In this document: positions 26,150 through 35,684 of the stretch, piece by piece
Numbering within the stretch: the first letter of the stretch is position 1
Layout of the letters: every line of letters begins with the position of its first letter
Assembly: GCF_003339685.1 (NCBI RefSeq)
Contig: NZ_QPKI01000002.1
Location: 1 to 64,000, forward strand
Source: Halomonas sp. DQ26W
GTDB taxonomy: Bacteria > Pseudomonadota > Gammaproteobacteria > Pseudomonadales > Halomonadaceae
Direction of reading: 5' to 3'
DNA: 64,000 bases
The notes under the pieces: generated by a model
Databases searched by the model: none
Told to the model about the DNA's origin: nothing
The model's input: only the letters and a program-made list of their open reading frames with translations
Program-made: the position numbers and the translations under genes

Positions 26150-29100
26150 GCTGGCGCTCTCCCTTGGAGTCGTAGAAGATCGGTCCGACGATTTCCGCGG
26201 CGTGGGTCTTGCCGTCGGCCGAGGGCAGGTAGACGATTTCACCCATTCGCCGATGGCCACCCTTGACCACCGCCAGGGCGAAGCCGCTTTCGAGGGTCGG
26301 GCTGTAGTAGCTCGACGTCACGTGGCCCACCATAGGCATCGGGATGGCATGGTCGGGATCGAAGACGATCTGCGCGCCCTCTTCCAGAACCACCTTCGGG
26401 TCCTTGGGCTTCAGGCCCACCAGCTGCTTGCGCTCCGTGCGGCGGGTATCGGAGCGCGACAGCGCGCGCTTGCCCACCCAGGAGTACGGCTTGTCGTAGC
26501 CGACGGCCCACTGCATGCCCAGGTCCTCGGGGGTGACCGAGCCGTCGCTGTCCTGGCCGACGATGATAAAGCCCTTTTCCGCCCTCAACACATGCATCGT
26601 CTCCGTCCCATAGGGCGTCAGGCCGTACTTGTCGCCGTGCTCGAACAGCGTCTTCCAGACGTGCCTGGCGTAGTTGGCCTGGACGTTGATCTCGTAGGCG
26701 AGCTCGCCGGTGAAGGAGATGCGGAACACCCGTGCCGGCACGTCGGCGACCTTGCCCTCGCGCCAGTCCATGAACTTGAATCGCTCACGGTCGAGATCGA
26801 TGTCGGTGATCTCGGCCAGCAGCTTGCGCGCCTCGGGCCCGGTCACCGTCATGGTCGCCCAGTGGTCGGTCACCGAGGTGAAATACACCTGAAGCTCCGG
26901 CCACTCGGTCTGGTGCCAAAGCTCCAGCCACTCCATGACCCCGGCAGCGCCACCGGTGGTGGTGGTCATCAGGAAGTGATTCTCGCCCAGGCAGCTGGTG
27001 GTGCCGTCGTCCATCAGCATGCCATCGTCCCGGCACATCAGGCCGTAGCGGGCGCGTCCGACCTCAAGCTTGGCCCATTTGTTGGTGTAGATGCGGTTGA
27101 GGAACTCGCGGGCATCGGGTCCCTGGATATCGATCTTGCCCAGGGTCGAGGCGTCGAGGATGCCGACCTTTTCCCGCACCGCCAGGCACTCGCGAGCCAC
27201 CGCTTCCGCCATGCTCTCGCGTTCGCCGTTGGCGGCTTCGGCGCGTACTTGTGGAAAGTACCAGGGACGCTTCCACTGGCCGACGTCCTCGAACTCGGCG
27301 CCCTGCTCCACGTGCCACTGGTGCAGAGCGGTGTAGCGCTCGGGGTCGAACAGCTCTCGGCAGTGGCGGCCGGCAATGGCGCCGAAGGTCACCGGCGTGT
27401 AGTTGGGCCGGAACACCGTGGTACCCACCTCGGGGATCGTCTTGTTCAGGCAGCGGGCGGCAATGGCCATGCCGTTGATGTTGCCAAGCTTGCCCTGGTC
27501 GGTGCCGAATCCCATGGCGGTGTAGCGCTTGACGTGCTCGATGGACTCGAAGCCCTCGCGGGTGGCAAGCTCGATGGCCGCCGCGGTGACATCGTTCTGC
27601 AGGTCGACGAACTGCTTCGGCGCGCGCAGGGTTTGCTTCTCATGAGGCACCTGGTAGAGCGCACAGGCGGCACCTTCGCGGAGGGCGTCGACCTGGGGCA
27701 GCTCGATGCTGCCGGCCGTCCGGCCGAGCGCCTCGAGGGCACGTGCGGCCATGGCGACGCCGTCGGCCAGCCCTTCTGCCAGGTCATGGATGCCACGGGC
27801 ACTGCCGGCGGCGTGCACACCCTTCACCAGGCCGGGCACGAAGCCCAGGACCTCATCGCTCCAGGTTGGCCGCGCGCCGGTGTGGGAGGCCAGGTGGATC
27901 ACCGGACTGTAGCCGCCGGAGCTGGCGATAGTGTCGCAGGCCAGGGTCTCGGCCTGGCCGGTGACCTTGAACGCCTCGGCGTCGATGGTGGCCACCCGGG
28001 CGCCGCTCACGCGTTTGTCACCCTTGGCCTCGAGCACGGCACTGCCTGTGATGATGCGGATGCCGCGGGCGCGGGCCTGCTCCACCAGCTCGCCGTCCGG
28101 CGCCTGGCGCGCGTCGACGATGGCCACCACCTCGCGGCCGGACGCTTTTCCAAGGTCATGCCAGTCCAGAGCGACGCGATAGGCGTGATCGTTGCTGGTG
28201 GAGAGCACCAGCTTGGTGCCCGGCACCACGCCATAGCGGCGGATATAGGTGGAGACGGCCCCGGCGACCAGGTTGCCCGGCACGTCGTTGCCCGCGTAGA
28301 CCAGCGGGCGCTCGTGGGCGCCGGTGGCCAGCAGCACCTGGCCGGCGCGCACGCGATGCATCCGCGAACGGGAGGGACAATAGCCATCGACCACCGGCGC
28401 GGTCTCGCCGAGATGCTCGGTGCGCCGCTCGTGGAGCGTCACGAAGTGGTGATCGTGGTAGCCGTTGGCGGTTGTGCGAGCCAGCAAGGTGACGTTGTCA
28501 CACTCAGCGAGCTCGGCCAGCACCTGCTCCGCCCACTGGGCAGCAGGCTGGTTATTCAGCCGCTCGCGGCTGTCGAGCAGCGAGCCGCCCATCTCCTCCT
28601 GCTCGTCGCAGAGGATCACCCGGGCCCCGCTTCGCGCCGCGGTGAGCGCAGCCGCCAGGCCGGCCGGGCCGGCGCCGACCACCAGCAGGTCGCAGTGCTG
28701 GTTCAGATGATCGTAGACATCGGGGTCCGGCACCATGGGGCTGCGCCCGAGACCCGCACCCATGCGGATGACCTTCTCATAGGTCATCCACATGGAGGCC
28801 GGGGCCATGAAGGTCTTGTAGTAGAAGCCCGGGGGCATGAAACGCCCGCCCAGCTTGCCCACCAGGCCCATGACATCGCGCTGAACGTTGGGCCAGCCGT
28901 TGGTGCTCTGTGCGGTGAGCCCGTCGAACAGCGCCTGCTGGGTGGCCCGCACATTGGGCACCTGGGCCGCCTCGGTGCTGCCCAGCTGAACCAGCGCATT
29001 GGGCTCCTCAGGGCCGGCGGCAACAATGCCGCGCGGGCGCGAGTACTTGAAGCTGCGGTTGACGATATCCACGCCATTGGCCAACAGGGCCGAGGCCAGG

Positions 29101-29216
29101 GTGTCGCCGGCATGCCCAGTGTAGCGCTTGCCGTTGAAGGTAAAGCTCAACGTGCGGGCACGATCGATGCGCCCACCTTCACCGAGACGATTTGGCTGTT
29201 TCACTGACTGGTTCAT
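26142..29216 (-). CDS. soxA: Sarcosine oxidase alpha subunit
   Basis: 1024 residues from ATG 29216, whose first four bases overlap the soxD stop. The large subunit has an N-terminal ferredoxin-like/Fer2 segment (LSFTFNGKRYTGHAGDTLAS), an NAD(+)-binding dinucleotide domain (VVGAGPAGLAAALTAARSGA, near 170) and a C-terminal GcvT-like tetrahydrofolate domain (from about 620 to the end; ARYGLMCRDDGMLMDDGTTS). In the known enzyme, the methyl group leaves as 5,10-methylene-tetrahydrofolate made in the alpha-subunit cavity. Length and domain order match the family. Confidence 0.97.
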   Translation of the reverse strand: MNQSVKQPNRLGEGGRIDRARTLSFTFNGKRYTGHAGDTLASALLANGVDIVNRSFKYSRPRGIVAAGPEEPNALVQLGSTEAAQVPNVRATQQALFDGLTAQSTNGWPNVQRDVMGLVGKLGGRFMPPGFYYKTFMAPASMWMTYEKVIRMGAGLGRSPMVPDPDVYDHLNQHCDLLVVGAGPAGLAAALTAARSGARVILCDEQEEMGGSLLDSRERLNNQPAAQWAEQVLAELAECDNVTLLARTTANGYHDHHFVTLHERRTEHLGETAPVVDGYCPSRSRMHRVRAGQVLLATGAHERPLVYAGNDVPGNLVAGAVSTYIRRYGVVPGTKLVLSTSNDHAYRVALDWHDLGKASGREVVAIVDARQAPDGELVEQARARGIRIITGSAVLEAKGDKRVSGARVATIDAEAFKVTGQAETLACDTIASSGGYSPVIHLASHTGARPTWSDEVLGFVPGLVKGVHAAGSARGIHDLAEGLADGVAMAARALEALGRTAGSIELPQVDALREGAACALYQVPHEKQTLRAPKQFVDLQNDVTAAAIELATREGFESIEHVKRYTAMGFGTDQGKLGNINGMAIAARCLNKTIPEVGTTVFRPNYTPVTFGAIAGRHCRELFDPERYTALHQWHVEQGAEFEDVGQWKRPWYFPQVRAEAANGERESMAEAVARECLAVREKVGILDASTLGKIDIQGPDAREFLNRIYTNKWAKLEVGRARYGLMCRDDGMLMDDGTTSCLGENHFLMTTTTGGAAGVMEWLELWHQTEWPELQVYFTSVTDHWATMTVTGPEARKLLAEITDIDLDRERFKFMDWREGKVADVPARVFRISFTGELAYEINVQANYARHVWKTLFEHGDKYGLTPYGTETMHVLRAEKGFIIVGQDSDGSVTPEDLGMQWAVGYDKPYSWVGKRALSRSDTRRTERKQLVGLKPKDPKVVLEEGAQIVFDPDHAIPMPMVGHVTSSYYSPTLESGFALAVVKGGHRRMGEIVYLPSADGKTHAAEIVGPIFYDSKGERQHV

Positions 29217-29572
29217 GCCTTGACTCCTTCCTGACGCGCAACCGCTTCCGCCTCGGCGGCCGCTTGTTCGGTGGGCTTCCCTGCGGGATGCTCGGCGGTG
29301 AAGCGGGGCTCCTCGCCGATCTTGTAGGTCTCGAGGATCTCGTAGCTCACGGTGTTGCGCGTGATGTTGAAGAACTTGCGGCAGCCGACGGCGTGGACCC
29401 AAAGCTCATGGTGGATACCGCGCGGATTGTCGCGGAAGAACAGGTAGTCGCCCCACGCCTCGTCGCTGCAGGTATCCGGATCCGTGGGACGGGCGATATG
29501 GGCCTGGCCCTTGGGGTGAAACTCCTCTTCTTCACGGAGTTCCTCGCAGTAGGGGCAGTAGATATGAAACAT
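29213..29572 (-). CDS. soxD: Sarcosine oxidase delta subunit
   Basis: 119 residues. The small zinc-binding subunit starts with MFHIYCPYCEELREEEEF and holds a Cys-x-x-Cys at residues 6 and 9 and further ligands in WVHAVGCRKFFNITRNT, the usual zinc set. The C-terminal ~20 residues are Ala/Glu-rich and variable. It overlaps soxA by four bases (ATGA). Confidence 0.95.
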   Translation of the reverse strand: MFHIYCPYCEELREEEEFHPKGQAHIARPTDPDTCSDEAWGDYLFFRDNPRGIHHELWVHAVGCRKFFNITRNTVSYEILETYKIGEEPRFTAEHPAGKPTEQAAAEAEAVARQEGVKA

Positions 29573-29672
29573 GGTGATTCTCCCTTGGAGAGACTTTCAC
29601 AATCCGGCATACGATGAGCTCTTCCGGCGACAAGCCTGCTCGAGGGCGCTGTGAACCCATCCCTGGGCGCTA

Positions 29673-29694
29673 CTTTTGCCATCCATGGCAAAAG
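29673..29694. repeat. Palindrome in the soxB-soxD gap
   Basis: Perfect 10-bp arms CTTTTGCCAT / ATGGCAAAAG with a 2-base centre, in the 180-bp space between soxB and soxD. In canonical soxBDAG operons the genes are close, so this larger gap with a palindrome may be a processing site, an attenuator or an internal operator. Confidence 0.5.
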
Positions 29695-29752
29695 ACCCTC
29701 GCTTCGCCTTGTCCCCGGCGCTCATCTCGAAGCGCCTATCCTCACTGAGCTC

Positions 29753-31003
29753 TCAATGCGCCACGCCAGCGGCGCCGTGCTCATCGACAAGAGCCCCGGT
29801 ATGGAAACGGTCGATGGAGAAGGGAGCGGCGAGCGGATGCGTCTGCCCCTTGGCCAGGGTCCAGGCGAATACGTGACCCGAGCCCGGGGTGGCCTTGAAG
29901 CCGCCGGTGCCCCAGCCGCAGTTGAAGAACAGGCCCTTGACTGGCGTCTTCGACAGGATCGGACAGGCATCGGGACAGGTGTCGACGATGCCGCCCCACT
30001 GACGGTTCATGCGCACCCGCGAGAACATCGGGAACATCTCGACGATGGCCTGCAGGGTGTGCTCCACCGTGGGGAAACTGCCGCGCTGACCATAGCCGTT
30101 GTAGCCATCGATGCCGGCGCCGATCACCAGGTCGCCCTTGTCGGTCTGGCTGATATAGCCATGCACGTGGTTGGACATCACCACCGTGTCCAGCACCGGC
30201 TTGAGCGGCTCGGAGACCAGCGCCTGCAGCGGATGGGACTCCAGCGGCAGCCGGAAACCGGCCATCTTGGCCAGCACGCCGGAGTTGCCCGCCGCCACGC
30301 AGCCAACGGTCTTGGCCTCGATATCGCCACGGTTGGTATGCACGCCAAAGACGCGACCGTCGCGGATCTTGAAGCCGGTGACCTCGGTGTTCTGAAGCAG
30401 GTCCACGCCGAGCGCATCGGCGGCACGGGCATAGCCCCAGGCCACGGCATCGTGGCGTGCCACGCCGGCTCGGGGCTGCCAGGAGGCGCCGAGGATCGGG
30501 TAGCGGGCTTTCTTCGAGCAGTCCATGATCGGCACGATCTTCTGGATCTGCTCGGGGGTGAGCACCTCGCCGTCGATACCGTTGAGCCGGTTGGCATTGA
30601 CCCGGCGCTGGATGTCACGCATGTCCTGCAGGGTATGGCCCAGATTCATGACGCCGCGCTGGGAGAACATCACGTTGTAGTTGATGTCCTGGGAGAGGCC
30701 TTCCCACAACTTCATCGCGTGCTCGTAGAGCGCCGCCGACTCATCCCACAGATAGTTGGAACGCACGATGGTGGTGTTGCGGGCGGTGTTGCCGCCACCC
30801 AGCCAGCCCTTCTCGACCACGGCAACGTTGGTGATACCGTGCTCCTTGGCCAGGTAGTAGGCGGTGGCCAGGCCATGACCGCCGCCACCGACGATGATCA
30901 CGTCGTACTGCTTCTTCGGCGTGGGGTTGCGCCACTGGCGCTCCCAGTTCTCGTGGTGGCTAAGGGCGTGCTTGGCCAGCCCGAATCCTGAATAGCGTTG
31001 CAT
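29753..31003 (-). CDS. soxB: Sarcosine oxidase beta subunit
   Basis: 416 residues from ATG 31003 ([20 protein letters not shown]), the usual start and length; upstream codons to 31048 are not family-like. The catalytic flavoprotein binds FAD and NAD near the motif [20 protein letters not shown] (about 36-55) and FMN covalently; the [17 protein letters not shown] segment is characteristic. It oxidises the N-methyl of sarcosine to release glycine. It lies 52 bp after glyA. Confidence 0.96.
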   Translation of the reverse strand: MQRYSGFGLAKHALSHHENWERQWRNPTPKKQYDVIIVGGGGHGLATAYYLAKEHGITNVAVVEKGWLGGGNTARNTTIVRSNYLWDESAALYEHAMKLWEGLSQDINYNVMFSQRGVMNLGHTLQDMRDIQRRVNANRLNGIDGEVLTPEQIQKIVPIMDCSKKARYPILGASWQPRAGVARHDAVAWGYARAADALGVDLLQNTEVTGFKIRDGRVFGVHTNRGDIEAKTVGCVAAGNSGVLAKMAGFRLPLESHPLQALVSEPLKPVLDTVVMSNHVHGYISQTDKGDLVIGAGIDGYNGYGQRGSFPTVEHTLQAIVEMFPMFSRVRMNRQWGGIVDTCPDACPILSKTPVKGLFFNCGWGTGGFKATPGSGHVFAWTLAKGQTHPLAAPFSIDRFHTGALVDEHGAAGVAH

Positions 31004-31054
31004 ACTCTCTCTCTCCTCGACCGGCCCCGCTGGGCGGGACCGACCCAAACGGGT

Positions 31055-32356
31055 TCAGGCGGTGGCGGTGTCGTGCGTCGCTGCCGGGGCGGCGGCACCG
31101 TAGACCGGGTGCCGCTCGCAGAGCTCGGCGACCTTCTCGCGAACCTCGGCTTCCACGGCGTCGGTATTGCCGCGCTCGGCCAGCACGTCGAGGATGTCGC
31201 AGATCCAGCTGGCCAGATTGACGCTGTCGCTCTCATTGAAACCGCGCGTGGTGATCGCCGGGGTGCCGATACGCAAACCCGACGTGACGAAGGGGCTCTC
31301 GGGATCGTTGGGCACGGCGTTCTTGTTGGCCGTGATATGGGCACGGCCCAGCGCCGCGTCGGCATCCTTGCCGGTGACGCCCTGCTTGATCAGCGAGACC
31401 AGGAACAGGTGGTCGTCGGTGCCGCCGGAGACCACGTCATAGCTGCGCTCGACGAAGACTCCGGCCATGGCCCGGGCGTTGTCGATCACCCGCTGCTGGT
31501 AGCGTACGAAGTCCTGGTTCATGGCCTCCTTGAACGCCACCGCCTTGGCCGCGATCACATGCATCAGCGGACCGCCCTGCTGGCCCGGGAAGACCGCGCC
31601 GTTGAGCTTCTTGTAGAGGTCCGCATCGCCATGGGCGGAGAGGATCAGGCCACCGCGCGGGCCACGCAGTGTCTTGTGAGTGGTGGTCGTCACCACGTGG
31701 GCATGGGGCAGCGGGCTCGGGTAGAGACCGGCCGCCACGAGCCCTGCCACATGGGCCATGTCCACCAGCAGCCAGGCGCCCACTTCGTCGGCGATGGCAC
31801 GGAAGCGGCGCCAGTCGACTACCCGGGCGTAGGCCGAGAATCCGGCAATGATCATCTTCGGCTTGTGGCTGCGAGCCAGGCGTTCGACCTCCTCGTAGTC
31901 GATCTCGCCGGTCTCCGGGTTCAGGCCGTACTGCACGGCGTGGTAGTGCTTGCCGGAGAAGTTGGGTGCCGCCCCGTGGGTCAGGTGGCCGCCGTGGGCC
32001 AGGCTCATGCCGAGTACCGTATCGCCCGGCTTCACCAGGGCCATGAACGCCGCGGCATTGGCCTGGGCCCCGGAGTGGGGCTGGACGTTGGCATAGTCGG
32101 CACCGAAGAGGTCGCAGGCGCGCTCGATGGCGAGCTTCTCGACCACGTCGACGTGTTCGCAGCCACCGTAGTAACGCTTGCCCGGATAGCCCTCCGCGTA
32201 TTTGTTGGTCAGCTGGGTGCCCTGGGCCTCCATCACCGCACGACTGGCGTAGTTCTCGGAAGCGATCAGCTCGACGTGCGCTTCCTGGCGCTCAACCTCG
32301 TCGGCGATGGCGGCGGCGATCTGGGGATCGAATGCGGTGAGGCCAACCTGGTTCAT
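31055..32356 (-). CDS. glyA: Serine hydroxymethyltransferase (sarcosine-operon type)
   Basis: 433 residues, PLP enzyme that interconverts glycine plus 5,10-methylene-tetrahydrofolate with serine. It shows the family hallmarks [19 protein letters not shown] near 30, [15 protein letters not shown], and the PLP lysine in [11 protein letters not shown] ([16 protein letters not shown]). It is about 15 residues longer than housekeeping GlyA, as in the glyA copy that heads soxBDAG operons of Pseudomonas. Its position supplies the sink for both sarcosine products. Confidence 0.96.
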   Translation of the reverse strand: MNQVGLTAFDPQIAAAIADEVERQEAHVELIASENYASRAVMEAQGTQLTNKYAEGYPGKRYYGGCEHVDVVEKLAIERACDLFGADYANVQPHSGAQANAAAFMALVKPGDTVLGMSLAHGGHLTHGAAPNFSGKHYHAVQYGLNPETGEIDYEEVERLARSHKPKMIIAGFSAYARVVDWRRFRAIADEVGAWLLVDMAHVAGLVAAGLYPSPLPHAHVVTTTTHKTLRGPRGGLILSAHGDADLYKKLNGAVFPGQQGGPLMHVIAAKAVAFKEAMNQDFVRYQQRVIDNARAMAGVFVERSYDVVSGGTDDHLFLVSLIKQGVTGKDADAALGRAHITANKNAVPNDPESPFVTSGLRIGTPAITTRGFNESDSVNLASWICDILDVLAERGNTDAVEAEVREKVAELCERHPVYGAAAPAATHDTATA

Positions 32357-32644
32357 AACTGACTCCTGTTGTTATCGGTACTGAGCAGGGTGTGTCTTCG
32401 AATCTATCGGCAACCTGCCTACATGAAAAATTTGAAATCCTTATGCGCAGATAATCAGCGCGAAGGCTATCCGGCTCATGCTGCGATTAAAGGCCTGCAA
32501 CGGAGAGAAAGATTGAATAAATGCGACAGACTCCCTGAACGCGCAAGCCGATCCGGAGCGCAGCCATGGCCGGATCGCCGCGCTGGTAACCGCTTGAAGC
32601 CGTTGGCTTGACGCCGCGTGAGGCGGGAGAAGGGACAAGGCGGC
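32357..32644 (-). other. Leader region upstream of glyA
   Basis: About 290 bp between glyA and the regulator gene. The AT-richer part nearest glyA is the likely promoter and regulator-binding site for the glyA-sox-purU unit. I could not read a clear operator or a glycine riboswitch fold. Confidence 0.4.
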
Positions 32645-33739
32645 CTAGAGCGCCGGGCGGCCCTCGACATGCAGGAAAAAGGGGTCGACTTTTTCGCCGC
32701 CGGGCTCGCTGGCACGCTTGCGCATCTGTGATGGCGTCATGCCGAAGGCGCTACGGAAGTGACGGGAAAAGTGCGGCGTATCGGCGAAACCGCAGCGCTC
32801 GCCGATCTCGGTGATGCTCTTGCCAGTGTAGTGCAGCAGCCAGAGTCCGTAGCGCAGACGCAGGTCTCGAGCGAACTTCTGGGGGCCGACGCCCAGCACC
32901 TCGCGGAAGCGACGCTCCAGATTTCGACGCGAGGTGCCGACGCGCTCGGCGAGCACTTCCATGGAGATCGCCTCACCCAGATGCTGTTCGAGCATAGCTA
33001 TGGAGCGACGCACCAGGCGATCCTCGATCTTGCCGAAGACCACCGGCTGCGGCTGCGGATGAACCCCGCTACGCGCTTCATCGAGCTGCATGATATGCAG
33101 ACTCTTCATGGCCCACGCTTTCCCCAGATGGCGCTCGACCAGGTAGGCAGCCAGGTCCGCCGCCGCCGCGCCCCCCGCGCAGGTGATGCGGTCACCATCA
33201 TCGATAAAAAGCCGGTCGGCCACCGGCTCGATGGTGGGAAAGCGCTGAACCATGTCGTGATGGTGATACCAGCTGACACAGCAGCGCCGCTCCTTCATCA
33301 GCCCCGCCTGGATAAGGGCGAAGACCCCGGTACACAGTCCGACCAGCGGCACCTGGGCAGCCGCCGCCTGGCGCAGGTAGGCCAGCGCCGTGGTATCGAC
33401 CCGGTCCTGCTGGTCCTGGACGCCGCCGATCACCACGATGTAGTCGAATTCATCGGGATCCCGGAACGTCCGGCAGGGTGAGACCGCGGCACCGCAGCTG
33501 GAAACAGCCTCCTGCCCGGCGCTGGTCATGAAGGTCCAGTGACAGCGCAGCTGGCGGCTGCGATCGCCCTCGTCGGCCGCCAGGCGCAGGCAGTCGACAA
33601 AAGCCGCAAAGGGGAACAGGGTGAAGCGGTGCAGCAGGACGAAACCGACAGAGAGCGACGCACCTGATGCCATATCGATCAAGGCGGCACTCTTGTTGGT
33701 TCGGCCTGCAGCGTGGGTAGAGCCTTTGATGTCGTTCAT
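32645..33739 (-). CDS. GlxA-family AraC-type regulator, GbdR/SouR-like
   Basis: 364 residues. The N-terminal DJ-1/PfpI-like sensor domain (about 20-215; VGLCTGVFALIQAGLM, ITCAGGAAAADLAAYLVERHLG) precedes two AraC helix-turn-helix motifs (about 245-345; LAERVGTSRRNLERRFREVLG and ITEIGERCGFADTPHFSRHFR). This architecture is that of GbdR (glycine betaine/dimethylglycine) and SouR (sarcosine), which activate betaine and sarcosine catabolism in Pseudomonas aeruginosa. It lies directly upstream of glyA-soxBDAG-purU on the same strand, so it is the best candidate regulator; which ligand it senses is not decidable here. Confidence 0.85.
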   Translation of the reverse strand: MNDIKGSTHAAGRTNKSAALIDMASGASLSVGFVLLHRFTLFPFAAFVDCLRLAADEGDRSRQLRCHWTFMTSAGQEAVSSCGAAVSPCRTFRDPDEFDYIVVIGGVQDQQDRVDTTALAYLRQAAAAQVPLVGLCTGVFALIQAGLMKERRCCVSWYHHHDMVQRFPTIEPVADRLFIDDGDRITCAGGAAAADLAAYLVERHLGKAWAMKSLHIMQLDEARSGVHPQPQPVVFGKIEDRLVRRSIAMLEQHLGEAISMEVLAERVGTSRRNLERRFREVLGVGPQKFARDLRLRYGLWLLHYTGKSITEIGERCGFADTPHFSRHFRSAFGMTPSQMRKRASEPGGEKVDPFFLHVEGRPAL

Positions 33740-33911
33740 TTCACGACTCTAACGCATTCACCACGGCGGGCAACCAATATGCGCTCCAAGGGAGCCACCG
33801 GCTTGTCGGCCTGCTGTCGCAACCCTCTCCGATGCATGGGGACTGCCACCAAAGCAGTTGGTAACGCAGTGTGACATTCCTGAATTCAAGCGAGATTGCA
33901 CCCGAAAGACA

Positions 33912-33947
33912 GAGGCCACGCTCCATTATTCCTTCGGGCGTGGCCTC
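33912..33947 (-). terminator. Terminator after the sodium/solute symporter gene
   Basis: Perfect 10-bp stem GAGGCCACGC / GCGTGGCCTC with a 16-base loop, about 20 bp past the symporter stop and followed on the minus strand by TGTCTTTC. It separates the symporter transcript from the regulator. Confidence 0.65.
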
Positions 33948-33966
33948 CATCAAGATAGTGGCTACC

Positions 33967-35415
33967 CTAGGTCGCCTGCCGATAGCTATGCCTTCCTGTC
34001 ATCAGGGAAATGACAATGTAGAAGGTCGATGAAACGACACAGCCGGTCAGCGGTCCGATCAGCCATCCCACATCGGCGAAGAGCATCATGTAGCCGCTGG
34101 TGAAGAAGCCCGCCAGCATGGCGGTGAGAGCCCCCCAGGCGCTGCCCTGCCAGAAGGTGGAAATGAACACAGGGCCGATCATGCTGGCCAGCAGGGTGCC
34201 GGAGCCGAGGATTCCCAGCCAGGAGAGCATGAACGGCGGGGCGTAGAGCATCATCATCAGGGCTACTACTCCAAGCACCACCACCGCGGCACGGTTGATC
34301 AGCAGAGCCAGGCGCTCGCTGGAGACCGAGCCGAACAGCGACAGGCGCAGGTCATGGGAGGTCGCCGAAGCCACCGTGTGAAGCAGTGAGTTGGCGGTGG
34401 ACTTCATGGCGAAGATGATGAACAGCGTGATCACTCCCTGGAGGGCCGGGTGCATGAACTGCTCCAGGTAGACCGGCATGGCCATGTCGGGGTCGGCCAG
34501 GTCCGGCACGTGCATGCGCACGTACAGGCCTACTATGGGAATCAGACTCAGCAACGCCCCGAGGATGGCTACGTAGACCCCCACCTTGTGCAGCTTGACG
34601 TCGGGCTTCATGGCCAGGAAACGAATAGCCATGTAGGGCAGCACAGCGGCAAACAGGAAGGCATAGGGCAGCACCAGGAAGACGGTGCCGATGGAGTCGC
34701 CGTAGTGCGCCCCGGTGGTTGGGTTAAGTAGCTCCGGGTCGATGGCGTTCAGCGAAGCCTCCCAGGTGCCCAGGTCCACCGAGGTGAGGATCTGCACTAG
34801 AATGATGATCGCTGCCAGGGCCATACCGCACACCATGACCGTATCGGTCCAGGCGACAGCGGCCAGGCCGCCGAGCATGGTGTAGACGATAATCACCGAA
34901 ACCATCAAGAAGGCGCTCTGGTTGAGCTCGATCCCCAGCCAGCTGGCACCGAGCAGGCCGACGGCCTTGATCTGACTGACCAGGAAGACCATCAGCAGCA
35001 AAATAGTGATAAAAGCGGCCAAACCCTGCAGCACCCGCCCCATGACACCGCTGCCATGGATCTGTGCGATATACTCGGGAATAGTGTTGCTACCCATCTC
35101 GATGGCCCGGCGCTGCAGGAAGCGTGCGAAGTAAAGGACAGCGATCATCATCGCCGGCGCGAAGAAGAAATTGCCCAGCACTTCGATGGCGCCGAACTGA
35201 TAGGTCACGCCGGGAGATCCCATGAAGCCCCAGCCGCTGAAGCCGGTGGCGACTATGGTACCTGCCGCCACGAACGCCCCCAGTGAGCGGCCCGCCACCA
35301 GAAAGCCCCCTTCATCGCTCTTGTTCATGTAGCGTGACGAGAGATAGCCGAGGTAGATCAGCAAGCCGAAGGTCAGAATTAATAGCCCCCAGTTGAACAA
35401 TTTGTAGGCATCCAT
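33967..35415 (-). CDS. Sodium:solute symporter family transporter
   Basis: 482 residues with about 13 hydrophobic segments and SSS-family motifs: SDEGGFLVAGRSLGAFVAAG near 33-52 and the later stretch AVAWTDTVMVCGMALAAII typical of the SSS signature. It imports an organic solute using the sodium gradient. It follows a 40-codon small gene by 2 bp and a LysR gene is divergent, with creatinase beyond, so creatine or a related amine is a plausible substrate, but this is inference. The ribosome site GAGGAG lies inside the small gene's last codons. Confidence 0.82.
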   Translation of the reverse strand: MDAYKLFNWGLLILTFGLLIYLGYLSSRYMNKSDEGGFLVAGRSLGAFVAAGTIVATGFSGWGFMGSPGVTYQFGAIEVLGNFFFAPAMMIAVLYFARFLQRRAIEMGSNTIPEYIAQIHGSGVMGRVLQGLAAFITILLLMVFLVSQIKAVGLLGASWLGIELNQSAFLMVSVIIVYTMLGGLAAVAWTDTVMVCGMALAAIIILVQILTSVDLGTWEASLNAIDPELLNPTTGAHYGDSIGTVFLVLPYAFLFAAVLPYMAIRFLAMKPDVKLHKVGVYVAILGALLSLIPIVGLYVRMHVPDLADPDMAMPVYLEQFMHPALQGVITLFIIFAMKSTANSLLHTVASATSHDLRLSLFGSVSSERLALLINRAAVVVLGVVALMMMLYAPPFMLSWLGILGSGTLLASMIGPVFISTFWQGSAWGALTAMLAGFFTSGYMMLFADVGWLIGPLTGCVVSSTFYIVISLMTGRHSYRQAT

Positions 35416-35417
35416 AA

Positions 35418-35540
35418 CTATCTCCTCATTGAGCTGTTAATGGATTTGTTTTTAAGCTCCCTTCGGAGATAGGCTGCCCCAGCATGGACTAGCATGTAGC
35501 AAGTAAGCACTGCGAAAGTACTCAATACCCAGGAATTCAT
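35418..35540 (-). CDS. Small membrane protein, putative symporter accessory subunit
   Basis: 40 codons, from ATG 35540 to TAG 35418, with a GAGGG ribosome site about eight bases upstream. It encodes MNSWVLSTFAVLTCYMLVHA followed by GAAYLRRELKNK and a short basic tail: one membrane helix (about 4-24) with positive residues on the cytoplasmic side. The stop lies 2 bp before the symporter ATG and the symporter ribosome site is inside this gene, which implies tight translational coupling. Several SSS transporters have such a very short partner subunit; it is too short for most automatic gene callers. Confidence 0.7.
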   Translation of the reverse strand: MNSWVLSTFAVLTCYMLVHAGAAYLRRELKNKSINSSMRR

Positions 35541-35684
35541 TCACTCACCCTCTTGTTATTTATTGAAAGGATTGGTCTTCCTATTTTGTTTTCTTTCCTA
35601 GTAAATCTAAGGTATTTTATGCTTATAAAATCAGCCAATTTGTTTCTCAAATCCTCCCATAAATTCCAATGATAGTGCCACGAT

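Noticed and set aside
26148-29207. A plus-strand open frame of about 1019 codons opposite soxA
   Set aside because: Its translation is low-complexity, His/Gly/Ala/Leu-rich with no family motif, exactly the pattern of the antisense frame of a high-GC gene; soxA on the minus strand has clear domains over its full length.
32357-32644. Glycine riboswitch before glyA
   Set aside because: Glycine riboswitches are usual before gcvT-type genes; I could not find the paired conserved cores here, and the GbdR/SouR-like regulator is a sufficient explanation.
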